Notes: a model not told the origin generated them from the sequence alone. A DNA stretch of 64,000 nt from Sycobia sp. Sy_11 (GCA_018907035.1 JACCIC010000021.1:809501-873500); one strand, 5' to 3'; counted from the first letter of the stretch, positions 48,276 through 62,791 are shown. Numbers and translations are program-made.

Positions 48276-49070
48276 GTGGATATTGCGAATAACATTATAT
48301 TATTAAAAATTTTCAAACAATTATTTTGAAACAATAGCGTAATGAGCCAAAAACAACTTCATTAAAATACGTTTTATGATAAAACAAACTAAGATAATTA
48401 CTGCTGCTTTAAAGCGTGCACGATTTAAAATTTTAAGGTTTTCAATGTTTTGAAATTGTAAACTATGTATAACTTCTTTATTATTTGATCAAATTGTCCA
48501 AACGTTTGTCGACCACTTTATTTCCGTTTATCGACCACGTTACTGTCGAAATTTCCGTTATAACTAGCCCAATACAGACTACAAAAGGTTGTTTGATGAT
48601 TATTAGATTCCTCGAGTTGAAAATAATAGTACCTTATTTTTGAATTATATTTTTGAATTGAAAGCTCTGAATTATATTATAACTGCTATAAATAAATGTA
48701 TGCCCGATCTATGTAAAATAGTAAAAACTCTTGTCAGTCAATTTTACCAAGTACACGTGAGAAAACGACCATTTAATTAATTTATAAATAAAAATTAAGG
48801 CAATTTCTTTAATTATTTAAATTAAATAAAAGTCAAGTAAATATAAGTCGTAATATTTTGCAATTGGAATTAGCTTGCAATTGATATTTTTCATTTCAAT
48901 TTTTATAACGAAGTAAGAAGAAACGGAAAAAAGATGAAAGCGCACATATTCATTCTCATTAACTGAATTGCAATAATTTTATTTTGTAATGATCAAAAGC
49001 CAGATCGGAAAAAGGTTTAAAACGTTTAAAAAGTTTGCTCTCGCAAGAGCCTTTTATTAAATTACGGCCC
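46921..49070. other. AT-rich stretch, no gene seen
   Basis: Contains a long TA array and a small direct repeat of GAAGTCAGC near 47996-48018. No gene was seen. Confidence 0.5.
48210..48269. repeat. (TA)30 array
   Basis: Perfect TA repeat, an exception in lying in AT-rich DNA. Confidence 0.97.
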
Positions 49071-49969
49071 AAAAGGGTTTCCATTTATTCCGCGAGCGGC
49101 TAACTTCGGGTTGGCCTATTTTTTTCCACCAATTAACGGCCGCTTTCTCTTTCTTCGAAAGATTATTTAGGGTAAAAGTATACGAGCCGGCGTCAATTCA
49201 TTAGTAATACTCCGGTGAACAGGGATCATTACTTCGGAGGCAAAGTCGTCACTTTTCAACGAACAAATAATTATTCCACGTTTGCTTTGCGACCGTTAGT
49301 AATTACGTTTTAACTTCCGATGTTAATTTTATCGCGGTCCTGCCAATAGAGCTATACTCGTTAATCGGTTAACGGCGAATTAAGCACTAGGAATATATGG
49401 AGCGTAGGGAAATGTTAGGCCAGCAAATTACTAAAAGTGCATTTACTTTATAAATACAATATAATTAGCAAACAATAAGTACATGCTTTGATATCGTCAA
49501 TCATTAGGAAACGCGTCGATTTTATTTCTTTCCCTTATTAGAAACAAAATAACCAGCCTATAGCGATCGACGTTTCATGGAGTCACGGCCGCAACCGCAT
49601 TGGCCAACGCGTCAGAAACGATTAAGCCGGTCGATTTCTCTGTAAGACAGAAAATGAAAAAAAAAAAACAAAAAAAAAAACATCAAAATTCTCAAAAACA
49701 TCGCGCGGGAATCACAAGAGCAAAATTACGTTTTGCTAACTACAATAATCCGTTCCATTTTTGAATCTCGGCAATGACGCGGCAAACAATATTCCTCTAT
49801 AAAGCCCCACAATTATTCTTCGGGCGCAATTCTTCATCGCTTAGAGTAAAATCGAAACTGACAAAATTAACCCGAGATTCGACGGATGTATATGTGTGCA
49901 TGTGTGCGTGCCTTTGCGAATAGGAACACGTCATGATTCGCGACGATTTTTCTGTTATCCCCCCCCCCC

Positions 49970-50027
<58 letters not shown>

Positions 50028-50400
50028 TTACACCGCACCCGCGGACGAGATCTTGATGTCCGGCGCAGAGCGTCAGCCCTCCCCCTCCCACTGCCGCAAT
50101 TCTATATATATACATATACGTATATAGAATCCATCGATTATATTATAGCGGCTTATCGTAGCACGGGCTAAAACTATACGCGGCATAGTCCCGCCCGCTT
50201 TGATAGAGATGACACGATTCAAGCGTTCGAGTATAAATCAAGGAAGGAGCCTCGCGCCCCACACGCCCCCTACCTCACGCCATCGCGCGCGGCCCCCCCG
50301 CAGTTATATTATAAAAATCCAATAATGCCGATAGCCGACACGGCCGCCGCCGCTGTTCCCGGCGCTTTTGTTTGATTTATTTCCGTCGCTGCTCTTGTTT
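49071..50400. other. Moderate-GC block, CpG-rich at its right end
   Basis: Balanced composition at 49.07-49.4 kb and a CpG-rich part at 50.03-50.4 kb, with a compound microsatellite between. No gene was recognised. Confidence 0.5.
49959..50023. repeat. Compound C12-(AC)10-(AT)16 microsatellite
   Basis: Three perfect tracts abut: C at 49959-49970, AC at 49971-49990, AT at 49991-50023. Confidence 0.97.
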
Positions 50401-52165
50401 ATTTATTTATTTACATTTTTTCGCGATTCCTTTTTTCTCTTTTTCCTGCTTTTTTTTTGTTTTTTTTTTGTTTTTTTGTCGTTTTTTTTAATCTGAGAGC
50501 GATAAAAGTTTATATACGCGATTACGTGTGCGACGTTTCGACGTAGACGTGAGGTGTACAGTGAATGCACGAAAAATTTCACAATATTAAATTTCATTTA
50601 TTGTTGTGAAAAAGAAACGTTGCATATGGACTTGGTTAATTTAAGGCATTGTCGAAAAATCCATTTAGTCACGTAATTTATGATAAATAAAAACATGTTA
50701 TTTCTCGATTTATTCTTACACCACTTCTATAGATTCGTGTGCTTTGTGCGAGAAAAAAAAGGAAAGAAGAGAAAAAGAATTCAATTCAGTTCCCGAACTT
50801 TGCCGGGGTGGTCGTTCTTCTCGAAGCGCTATCGACGATGGCAGAACGAGCTCGTAAAAATTTCAGCTCATTTCGTTTTCCTTTTTTCTTTTTTTGTTGT
50901 TTTTATCTATTTTCATAAGGGACTATTATCCAAAATTGAAACTTTGCTTATACGCTGCTGTAACGAGGTATTTATAATTTCAACATCGCGCCGATGGTAA
51001 AAGTCTCGTTTTATCCAAAATATCGGTATACAGATTACATTGTAAACTTCCAGCCTCGTTGAACTTTCGATAGTTTTTAGAGGTATTTGGAAGAATAGGT
51101 TGTCGATTAATATCGATAGTCGAACTTTTTTTATGTTTTGCAAATAGACGCGTTACTCGTTGCAGAAATAGGGACGGGTTAATGATAATTGATGAAGCTA
51201 AATAATTATCGGAGATTATTGCATTATTGTGATTTATGCTGGATCTTTGTGATAGGAATGTTTTAATTGTTACATTTTTCATAATATAAGCCTATATTCA
51301 GGCACTTCTTCGTATTGAATGCGCATCCTTCACTGCTTCACATTTTTTAATAGCTTGACGAATCTAATATTAGTTTCTGATTTATAATATTTTCTCACCT
51401 TTGTGAGTAAATTTATGGCGAAAGATTGTATTGCTCTGTTCAAATTTAATTTGTAACGACAAAATGAATAATTAACATATACATTGAAAGAATACTAACT
51501 AATTATCGGAGTTTATAAAATCATTACTTTTATAACAAAATTTTATGTACTAGTTTCAGGAGGTTGCTTGTCTTTTTAATTAATAATTCTTTTTTTTTTG
51601 TTTTAGACAACAGCTTTAGCGACAAAAGATGCACGGAATAAACTTTATATATTTGCTCTCGTGTATATTTAGCAATGATGATATGATGAGAAAAGTTAAT
51701 TTTTACCCCCATTGTTCCGATGATACGATGAAAACAGATTATGTTTACCTCATTGTAGAGCATGTATGAGGGTTTGTTGTATTTTCATTAGCAGATGCAA
51801 TTTGTCCGACTAATGTCGAGCGTAAATCAATTCCGCGATTGAATGGATTAATACACTTTTCTATATACTTTTGAATTCGGCAAATTAAGTAATATATTAA
51901 TTAATATTTTTATAGGTTATTTATATATCGATGCATACAAATAAATTCATATTAGAATCCTGGATTGATGATTTTATTAGTATTGGGGGAAAAAATCTTA
52001 TCGATGTATCAGCGACGATGGTAGCTAATACCTGTGTGAATGCATAAGAGCAATATATAAAAATGTTGATAAAATTCGTATGACTATATGATTCTCACAA
52101 GTGCTTCTCAAATATTTCGAAAGGTTTAGCTTTCTATTCGGAGTTATTTATGAAACTTTCTATCT

Positions 52166-52172
<7 letters not shown>
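50401..52172. other. AT-rich stretch, no gene seen
   Basis: T-rich runs at 50.4-50.5 kb. Frames of 64 to 106 codons overlap on both strands at 50.4-51.8 kb and have no recognised motif. Confidence 0.45.

Positions 52173-52207
<35 letters not shown>
52173..52207. repeat. (CT)17 array
   Basis: Perfect CT repeat. Confidence 0.96.
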
Positions 52208-52208
<1 letters not shown>

Positions 52209-52354
52209 GTCAATACGCTTACACTAATTCCTATATATATTCATAATAAGCCGCATCGTTGCATTTCGGCTAACGTTCCTTATTTCTCCATCGAAGGTTC
52301 GTTTACGAGAACCGATCACGTTTTAAATCGCTCGGACAGCCAACGCTATCTCTC

Positions 52355-52377
52355 GCTCTCTCTCTCTCTCTCTCTCT
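52355..52377. repeat. (CT)11 array
   Basis: Perfect CT repeat. Confidence 0.95.
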
Positions 52378-52542
52378 TTCTTTCTCACTGTCTATCTCTC
52401 ACCCACGCGCCATTTACGCATTTAGCGGCCTTATAGGTATGCGTATATGCAAAGGCTCTGTGTATACGAAAAAATGAAGAAATGTGTGAGAGGGACAGCG
52501 AGGCAGGATAAAGAATGCGAAAAAGGATAAAGAGGAAGAGAA

Positions 52543-52565
52543 AGAGAGAGAGAGAGAGAGAGAGA
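52543..52565. repeat. (GA)11 array
   Basis: Perfect GA repeat. Confidence 0.95.
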
Positions 52566-52978
52566 CAGAGAGCCAGAGAGAGGGCCGCGAACGCACGGCG
52601 CGCGCCGCGCTCTGCACTTTTAATCCGGAAAGTCAGCAGGCGAGCCATAACTTGTTTCACTTAAAAGTTTCGGACGTGCGACGAATCGGGTATACCGGTT
52701 GATGGGGCTGGGGACGCAGGAGGGAGAGGAGGGCGAGTTTGGAGGGGAATAGGATACGCGAGAGCGCACGATTCGACTGACAAGAAAGAGGAATAGCAGT
52801 GGGGCGCAGGGCGGCGAGGGGGTAGGGCGGGGCAGGGTGAGCGGGATTAAAAGAAAAAGGGAGACCGAGTAAGTGCTCGTGCAGGAAAGAAGAGACCGGG
52901 GAGCATCGAGTTAGCGCGTTGAGCTTCAACTACTCGGCCAAACGCAATTTCTCTTTCTTTTGCCTCTGACTCTGCATT

Positions 52979-52979
<1 letters not shown>

Positions 52980-53021
<42 letters not shown>
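52980..53021. repeat. (CT)21 array
   Basis: Perfect CT repeat. Confidence 0.97.
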
Positions 53022-53028
<7 letters not shown>

Positions 53029-53198
53029 TGCCTTTCATCTTTGCCGACACCCCGGTCGCACTCCACCTCTTCCACGCTCCTTTGCGTGTGAGCGGGCTAG
53101 TGAGCCTCCCACTTACATTTAATCTTACTTTTGATCGTACGTAGCTAGAGCTTTTCTTCGCGAAAGCATCGAATGAAAACTATTGGTATAACGTTGGA

Positions 53199-53201
<3 letters not shown>

Positions 53202-53233
<32 letters not shown>
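53202..53233. repeat. (TA)16 array
   Basis: Perfect TA repeat. Confidence 0.96.
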
Positions 53234-53236
<3 letters not shown>

Positions 53237-54524
53237 TTTATAAGTTAATAAAATATTATATAAAACATATAAAGTATTAATAAATATAATTTGATAAATC
53301 TCAAACTTATTCATTGCATTAGATTAATTATGAAATACGCTAGATTTATTTATATGAAAGTTACTATCAGGTTCAGTCATCTCCGTTTCATGGCTTTTGT
53401 TTTTTCTATTAATGAACTACTTATGTCCTACATTTCTGAACAGGCTTTCGTTATATCATCATCTGTTAAAGTATCAAACTAAAGTCATGCACTTAGTAAA
53501 CCTCAAAGAATAATGTAAATTAATAATGAAATACATAAAAATATACAGCAGAAAATATATTAGCTTGTATTATATGTATGTTAATCGTTTGTAATCTATC
53601 ATAGAATCGAATAAAATTGAACAACTTTACGGAAAATACTAATTTATTTTTAAAAAACTCGCAGTAATCTTATACTTACAATGTTTAACTTACGTTACCT
53701 TAACATCTAAGTCATCATGACGCCACGATCATCAATTCCACAATTCCAATTACTATGTTCATCCTATGAATCCATGCTTCTGCTATATATATATATATAT
53801 ATAATTTTTGTTGTTAACTTAAGGGCGTGAATTGTTACATTCAAAGCAGATATTTTGAACTAAATTTTAGAGTGAAAAAAATTGTTATGAAAAAATAATT
53901 ACATTAAATTAGATCAATCAATATCAAATCAGTATTCTAATTTTTAAGAAACATATTACTAATTTAAATGTCAAAAATCTTGACAGAATTCATTTTACTC
54001 AATATACTTTATGAAGACATATTATTCCGAAGATCAACGAACATTAAGTATATTTCGAGAATCGCGTGCGCTTGTCCATCAGTTTCAAAACAAGCATACG
54101 AAAACGAGATATTATATCATGATCAGAGATATCGACTCATTTAAGGGGACATATTAGAAAATACAAAAAAACCATTTGAAACATGTTATAAATATTGTAT
54201 ATCAAGCTTATAGTTTCCGGAATTATTAGCTATAATTTAAGGGTTTTCAAATCTACTTCAAAAACACACGATTTATCGCTATAATATATAATAAAAACTC
54301 TATAATATGGAAAATTCCAATTCACTGACCGTACAATTCCAATGAAACCATTGGAAAAATGTGCTGAAATTTGATGATACTATTGTTCGATGTATTCGCT
54401 TTAGTGTGAATAGAAGTAATGTAATTCTAGCATACGAAAATCATTTTATAAATATATTATATTAATTATTAATTATTTTCACAAATTTATACTTTTAATT
54501 TTTTTCTTGAAATTAACTTAAATA

Positions 54525-54529
<5 letters not shown>

Positions 54530-54577
<48 letters not shown>
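54530..54577. repeat. (CT)24 array
   Basis: Perfect CT repeat in AT-rich DNA. Confidence 0.97.
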
Positions 54578-54582
<5 letters not shown>

Positions 54583-55460
54583 TATACCACAATATATAGA
54601 TTGATCAATCGTATTCTAAAATTGGAGAACATTTTTTTCATTGGTTTTATTAAAACCATACGGACGGTGAATTGAATTTTGTGCACACTTTCTTTTATAA
54701 GTCGATGTCAGGTGAAATTCAACAAGTCTTAAGTCCTTAACTCATAGGCTTAAATGTCTTACTTATTGCAAAAAATATAAGTTTTATATATAATACAACA
54801 TATTTCAAACGACTTTTTTCTTACCGAATTTAAAGCCGGTGTATTTGCTTCAGGTTACAACTTAAATACACATCCTGTCGCTAAAATAACATTTAAACTG
54901 GAATGAACATTGCTTTGCTTTCAAGTTATCGCAAAGAAAACGATAGAAATCCTTTCAAACAAACGTATTGCATTCTTTCGTATGACATATCTTTAATTTT
55001 GCTAATCTTTACAAATATTATTATATATAGAAAAATCTTTGAAATAGTTTTTTTTAACGAATATAAATTCTTAGTATTGATATTTGTTTGAAGATTCGTA
55101 TAATAACAATTGCTTAATAACAATTTCTCAAATATTTAATAAATTGTTAAAATAAAATAGAATAAAATACTTAGTTTTCTATTTTCAATGGTGATTCTGT
55201 ACATATATAGTTCAACAATGCTCGAAGAATCACAATATAAGCATTTATCGCATTTAGTTTTATTTATTCATCCCCTTTGTATATTATCCGTACAATTGTC
55301 ACTGTCAACTGGATCGGCGGAACTCTGGACTGTTTTAGCGAAACGATAACGCAAACGAAGATAAGAATTTGAAATTAATTAATATTTATCATAATTATAT
55401 TTATACATAACGCTTATATTGTAAACTGTAAATCTGTTTTTTTTTTTTTAAATTGCTCTC

Positions 55461-55688
55461 CACCAATCTTGTTGCGCGTTATACATAGTGTCATGTGTCA
55501 TATCCGAGCTACGCGCGTTTGTTCATTTTCTCGGAAAATACACAATTTGCAAACGTCTAATTGTCCTCTCGTCCGGGAGAAAACAAATTATGTCTCTTTC
55601 TCTCTCTCTTTTGTAGCAATTTTAAGTGCGCCATACAACTCCAAGTCTTACATACACACCCACATATACACTCTCACTCACACATACA

Positions 55689-55737
<49 letters not shown>

Positions 55738-56180
55738 TTCATCTAAGAAGAAAGCTCTGGCACAATGGCCGGGGACGCGAGCGCGTACACTCGCGGGGAT
55801 ATACGTAATATACACGTTACGGATTAGCTTTAGCGGAGTATTAAAAGCGCGAAGCACTCGTGGCTATAGCTATATATAATAAGCCCGGGGCGAAACGAGC
55901 GACGGACGCTCCCGTCCCTCGTCCTCCGCACCCCCCCCCTTGGGGATTCGGTGTAAATTATGGCGTTTCGCCCTTAACACCCGCCGTACGCGCGACCTTT
56001 GATATACCGCGTGCTTTCTTAAAGTTCGCGATACGCTTCGGGAGCGGGGGCTAATGGGAGTTAATATAGGACAAGGGGCTGCTTTTCTTCAACGAATTAC
56101 CGCTTGGACGAAGTGCTATATAGAGAGGCGGGCGGCAAGGCGGTCGGTACGAATTCTCGCGGCTGCAGATTTTCAATACT
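55461..56180. other. GC-rich island with TA array
   Basis: CpG-rich at 55.75-56.15 kb with a C run near 55931. The 136-codon frame at 55469-55879 crosses the TA array. Confidence 0.55.
55692..55735. repeat. (TA)22 array
   Basis: TA repeat preceded by CACATA variants. Confidence 0.97.
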
Positions 56181-57340
56181 CGTCAAATGGACAATAATGT
56201 CCAAAATGTGATAAAATCGATGCTGCGTGTAATTACAAAGGGAATGATCGTGCGGGGAAAATATTAATGTATTCGAATTAAAACGACGGACATTTGTTTG
56301 TAGCGAATAATATTGTCAAAAACTCGCACGATAATATTGATACATGTAAATTATTCTCGGTATAAAACTCAAAGTGATTTGCCAATCAAATGAAATGAAT
56401 ACTGTGGAAAAGTTTTTAAATGGCGCATTTTTATACTGATTCGATCGATTGACGGCAATCGAAGAACAGTGTTTAGCCGATGCTGTTAGAATCTAGATAT
56501 CTATGAGTAAAGCAATCGTTTATATTCTGAGTAAAAAGTGAATGATGCATTTGAATATTTTTTCACCATTAATAAATTGCATGATCAGCTCTGCTTCTTT
56601 CTGTCGACATTTCTAATGTGGAATAAAGAATAGAATAAAAGATAGAATATCAATTATAATGCAAAAGTTTATAATATTTGAATTTTCTCCTTTGCCCAAC
56701 GCGTTACAATACGATATAAGCGTTCAAGTTTCATCTAGGCGTTCTCGATAAATTCAACCGATTTTAATAATGTATGAAACAAAAAAATTTATTACTAAGT
56801 TTGATAAAAACTTCGCTCGGGTATCGATAAATAGAAATAAAACCATGATTAAAAAGTTATGGGCGATCGTATCGAAATCTTTATTTTACGTCAAAATAGC
56901 GTTTCTTAATAAATGTTCATTCGATAGCTGATTTACGCCGATACCTGTGATTAAACGTTAAAATCTAATAAAAATTTTAACTGAATTTAATACAAATTTA
57001 TAATTGTTTTAAATCATTTGTAATACAACCCAATATAGGATTTGACAATTATTATATTAAGATAGAAAAGTGTATAAAAAATTTACGATCGAATGTCCAA
57101 TTAAATATGCCCAACTCGTAATTCTGAAGCTATCAATCATTATTTTCATCTTAATTAATACTTTAGCACGACATCGAACGGAGAGAAAATTAATAAGTCG
57201 CTAAATCAGTCTATTTTTCGTAAATTATTAGTTTTTTTTTCACTTCATTTTAATCGTGTATTATTTAATACTAATCTCGAAAATTTATAATAAAATTTGA
57301 CAATACTTCCGTTCTATCTGAACCGCAGCTTTACAATTAC
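56181..57340. other. AT-rich stretch, no gene seen
   Basis: Nothing was recognised. Confidence 0.5.
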
Positions 57341-58560
<1,220 letters not shown>

Positions 58561-59807
58561 TTTGCGTGTTATTTTCATGGATTCAAGGTTTTTGATTTAC
58601 AGTACCTGTTAGCTTGTTACAGCTTTTTAAGAACTCTAGAACAATAGAAAAAAAATTTTGCCTTCGATATGATTCAAGAAGCTTCGACAATTTCAATTAC
58701 TGAAAATAATTAATAGCAAGCTTAAAAATTATAAATTCATATTTTTAATATCTGAAAATCATTTGCCTAATTAATTATCTAAACGTTACCGTATTTTAGC
58801 TGAATAGAGGGAGAGGGAGATAGGGATAAAGGTGGAGCGACAAAGAGCAAGAGAGAGAAGAGAAATGAGAGAAAAGGAAGCTTCGGATAGAGTAAATATA
58901 TTATTGGAGTTCAAAGGGAAGGGAGAAGGAGAAGGATGGATAGATGTAGAGAGAGGGCGAGAAAGAGATTGGAAGGTGGAAGAGCAGGCAGAGTGGAAAG
59001 AATAGATTTCACGTAAATGATTAAGTCAGTGTTGTCGACGGGTGCTCCTGCAGAAACAGGAAATGAGAGAATTAAGGAGAAAGTGGATGGCTCTTGATAA
59101 TCGGAGAACGATACGAACGAGAGGCGTAAAACGATGCCGACTTTATCTTTCGTTCTTTTTTTTACTCTTTTGATCCTTCTATATCTCTTTTTCTCTACAT
59201 ACCCTTTTTCCTATCTTTCTGTACAATTTTTTATTTCTTTTTTATCTTCTTTGACCGGGTATTCTATCCGTCCTGCTTTACATTACTGTTAATAAAAATC
59301 TGAAAATAAACATTAACAAATACTTCTACTTACTATTCAAGTCAGAAAATAATTGTTGACGAGATGTTCAAAAATGAAACAAAATAAAAGATAGAATTTA
59401 TATTTTCCAAGCTTTTCTACTCCTTTTGTTTTTGTCTTTTAATCTCTAAAAAAAGGCAAGATTTAGAATTTTATAGTCAAATTTACAGATGTATGAATAG
59501 AGATAGAGAGATGAAGTGAAAAAAAGTTTAGAAATTTACTAATACAGAAATATTTCATATATAAGTTCGACTGAAGTCGTCTACCTCATTAGAACTTGTT
59601 GCTTTGGCAAGTGAAAAAATTGAATTTCTTTTTTTTTTAAAATGTAATCTCTAGGAAGCTCTATATGAGTATTCAAAGAAAAAGAGCTTTTCCAACTCGA
59701 TGTTTTCATACAGTTGTAGGTTTAGCACTTGATTAGAGAATGTATTCTAATTAGATTCCATCAAGCGGATTAGTTACAACGCTAACAGGAAGATGTAAGC
59801 ATTTATA
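58561..59807. other. AT-rich stretch with a purine-rich tract
   Basis: A 200-bp strongly purine-rich tract at 58803-59002 is followed by a pyrimidine-rich tract at about 59140-59260. No frame of note. Confidence 0.5.
58803..59002. repeat. Purine-rich (GA-rich) tract
   Basis: About 200 bp with few pyrimidines on the plus strand, in varied GA/GGA/GAAA units instead of a simple repeat. Confidence 0.8.
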
Positions 59808-60469
59808 ATGTCATCGCCAGCTATAAACCAAAAAAGACTAGATATATATCGAAATACGAATGATGCATTTTCAGCCACCAACAATAAAAACAAACAGTCA
59901 ATAGAATTTATTGTCGTCATTAAAAGCTATTTCAAAATTTGCAGGAAATACCTCTAGAAACCAATGGAAAAATATCCGTCCTCACTTAAAAGCGAAGGAT
60001 AACTAATTCTAGAACGCGGCGAAAATTTAAATTTAGCAGACTATACATGTACAATTGATGATATGAGCCTAAAAATGTTTTATAAACTTCAATAATATCC
60101 ATATAAACAGAATTTATTTATTTGCAGCTTATCGAGCGATAAAAATTAGTGAGCGAGTTAACAGCTAAGTATACTGACATTGCGATCAACAATCAAAACG
60201 TCAACGTAAGACCTCTAAATACAAAAGAGGTATATTTTCAAAAAGCTGATCAAATATTAAAATACGTTGTAAATGGCTTAAGTCCTAAACAAAGTACGCT
60301 TTATAGGAATCCTACACTTTCTGAGAAGTCGATTAAGGTAATGAGTAAAACTGAAAATATAACCAGCTGCAAAAATTTCTACGAGTTTCTTTAATTTATA
60401 TCACAAGACAAAACTGATGTAATTTGCCTGCAAGAAACTAATCTGAAAAATAATGAAGCAAATAAATGA
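59808..60469 (+). pseudogene. Non-LTR retrotransposon fragment, ORF1 tail and endonuclease start, decayed
   Basis: Near 60419-60456 the frame reads TDVICLQETNLKNN, matching the N-terminal motif of APE-type endonucleases of non-LTR retrotransposons (D-I-I-C-L-Q-E-T), whose Glu is catalytic. The same frame runs upstream to 60149 with one TAA at 60392-60394. Upstream, in another frame, 59808-60149 gives a frame opening MSSPAINQKRLDIY and broken by four stops, plausibly ORF1. After 60469 the reading is lost. No reverse transcriptase domain is present, so the copy is truncated and inactive. Clade (Jockey, CR1, I) cannot be resolved. Confidence 0.6.
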
Positions 60470-60841
60470 AAATCTTCCATTACTATACTAAAGGAGTATA
60501 TAATATTGTAACCAAAGTAAAAATGCGTAATTTCATAATTCAATATGTACTATATATTCACAAATAAAATATTTTATATTCTTGTACGGTTGGTAGTGAC
60601 ACTGTTAGGCATTACAACATTAAAAATAGAAATAAAACTCAATATCTGAATAAAATTAAAAAATCTTAAATAATGAAACAGAAAAATAATAATAACGGTT
60701 GTAGTGCTATTTGAGCGCCCTAGTAAAACACATCTGTATTTGATTATCGATCATTTTTATATTTTGATCATGTTTGTCCCATAAAATATCACAGAAGAAT
60801 CAAAAATTAATAGAATGTGTACATAGAGAGATGAATTAAAA
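60470..60841. other. AT-rich, probably decayed retrotransposon tail
   Basis: No open frame. Position suggests it continues the endonuclease region, but no motif is recognisable. Confidence 0.35.
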
Positions 60842-61063
60842 TTGTATCATAATAAGTATGTACATGGGGGTGAGATTAAGCTGCGATGCAAAAAAATTAG
60901 GCACAACGTGGGAACAGCAAACTTAACCCTTGCAATGCTCGGAATGACCCTCTGGGAGCCCCTAAAAGCAGTTGAAATTGACGCTGCTAATCACGACGAC
61001 AGGTCCGTGAGTAACAGGAATATGTATTATACGCTCCAGCAATTGTCGAATGAACACGAGTAA
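60842..61063 (+). CDS. Unrecognised 73-codon frame in higher-GC patch
   Basis: A patch of near 48% GC (60890-61060) in AT-rich DNA is open for 73 codons and ends in TAA. It reads like protein (GTANLTLAMLGMTLWEPLKA, then VEIDAANHDD), with varied synonymous codons. The first codon is TTG and no in-frame ATG stands near the start, so it would be an exon or a fragment. No family was recognised. It lies 400 bp after the retrotransposon fragment and might be unrelated. Confidence 0.2.
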   Translation: MYHNKYVHGGEIKLRCKKIRHNVGTANLTLAMLGMTLWEPLKAVEIDAANHDDRSVSNRNMYYTLQQLSNEHE

Positions 61064-62330
61064 AATGAATTTATTCTGATTTATTTATTTTCAGAACTTC
61101 TTTTCGCGAATAAATTTTTTTTTCCCCAAGCATCCAGAATTTATTTTTCAAATTTCAACCGAATATAATGTGTCTTTGTGCACATTTTTTATAACTGTAT
61201 AAAATTAGTGCGAAATAGAAACGTAAATATCTTCCATTGACTTTAGCATACTTTTATTGTCCAAACCTGTAGTGAAAATGAATTTTATTTTCAAAACACT
61301 GAGCAAAATTTAAATTTCAATATTTTTTCAGATTTGCTTGCTTCGCAGATTTTTCGAATTTCTGAAGTATTACACGTAACCGGGAAAGTCGTTCGGAATT
61401 CCTGCTCCTCTTTTTTTTTCATCCCTTCTTGACAGAGTGTAATGAAGTCGACTAACTATGTCTGCAATGTAGTAATACTAAAGCACATTGAAGATTTTTT
61501 CGTTGATCAGTTTGTAAAGTATATTCGTACGATTTAAATTTTTTCGAAATTCCGTATTGCCAAAAGCCAAGTGAAAAATATTCTATAAAACGAGATGTTG
61601 GAATCAAGACTGACCTTGTTTTGTTATGATTTTTTTAAATGAAATTAACCTATTTGAATTAATATTCACTAACTATGAATAACACTCTGTTAATATAATT
61701 AATCGAATACACAATATGTACTTGGTGAATCAATTTTAAATAATATTATAGTTGTGATTATAAAGTAAAATAATACTTACTTTACTACACATAAACGAAA
61801 GTACGTTTATCAACAGCTGTCTTTACATTTTGAAGCTACAGAATAAATTGATGAATAAAGGCCGCGATCATTCGTTTTAATTTAAATTATGTTTTATTTC
61901 TTTGACAAATTTGTACAATGAGAATATAGGTACTTTTTATATTTTTTTAAATACTGATCTGCAGTGAAAAAAACTAAGGTCAAAGTAAAATAAATAATTT
62001 GTTATTATTTCTATTTCAATAATAATATTATAATATAATAATAATATTATAATAATATTCTAATATTATTTTTACATGTAAAATATTTATACATCTATGA
62101 CTTTCTTTATTGGTTTCATTAAAATTATTTGTAAAAATTGCAAAGTAAAATTCACATCGAATACAAATTCCTTATACAAAGAATTAGCAACGGCTTACGA
62201 AACAAAAATCTTAAAATTCCCATCACAAAAAATCATTCGAATGAGGAAACTTTTAAAGTATAATGTCAATACAAGTAGATGTCTCCCCTTATTCCGACAT
62301 CACCTTCCAAAGTCTTAAATACCTGGTCTG
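61064..62330. other. AT-rich stretch, no gene seen
   Basis: Contains an AT-rich self-complementary TAATATTATAATA tract at about 62020-62065. The 73-codon frame at 62097-62318 has no recognised motif. Confidence 0.5.
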
Positions 62331-62387
62331 TTGACAATAATTCACCGCAATTCACCGCCCTCTCTGTTTTCCTCTGTCTATCCCTAT

Positions 62388-62391
<4 letters not shown>

Positions 62392-62445
<54 letters not shown>
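62392..62445. repeat. (CT)27 array
   Basis: Perfect CT repeat. Confidence 0.97.
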
Positions 62446-62448
<3 letters not shown>

Positions 62449-62739
62449 TGCCCTCGCCAGCATGGTTCCCGAGGTATTCTGAACGTGCCGGATCAATGCA
62501 CGCGCGCGCACGTGTCTCTAGGACCTTTGATCGAAGGGCAGACCACACGAGCAGCCCTAACTCGGCAAACACTGCGTGCCGATGTACTTTGAGCTACGGA
62601 GCACTTAGGCGCTGGAGTTACTCTCTTCGCTTCGAATTGTCGTCGTAGATGCGGTACGGGATATAGGCTGACCAAGGGTAATGGATGGCTCATAACTGAA
62701 TTACTTACGACGGCCACTTTCGGACGTTTACTTGGCACA

Positions 62740-62743
<4 letters not shown>

Positions 62744-62785
<42 letters not shown>
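62744..62785. repeat. (CT)21 array
   Basis: Perfect CT repeat. Confidence 0.97.

Positions 62786-62791
<6 letters not shown>

Larger units (their letters stand above)
52173..53150. other. GC-rich island with four CT/GA arrays
   Basis: CpG-rich pieces separated by purine/pyrimidine arrays. Frames of 67 to 111 codons cross these arrays. Confidence 0.55.
53151..55460. other. AT-rich stretch, no gene seen
   Basis: Contains TA arrays at 53202-53233 and 53784-53803 and one CT array. Frames of 62 to 65 codons overlap antiparallel at 54.9-55.1 kb. Confidence 0.5.
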
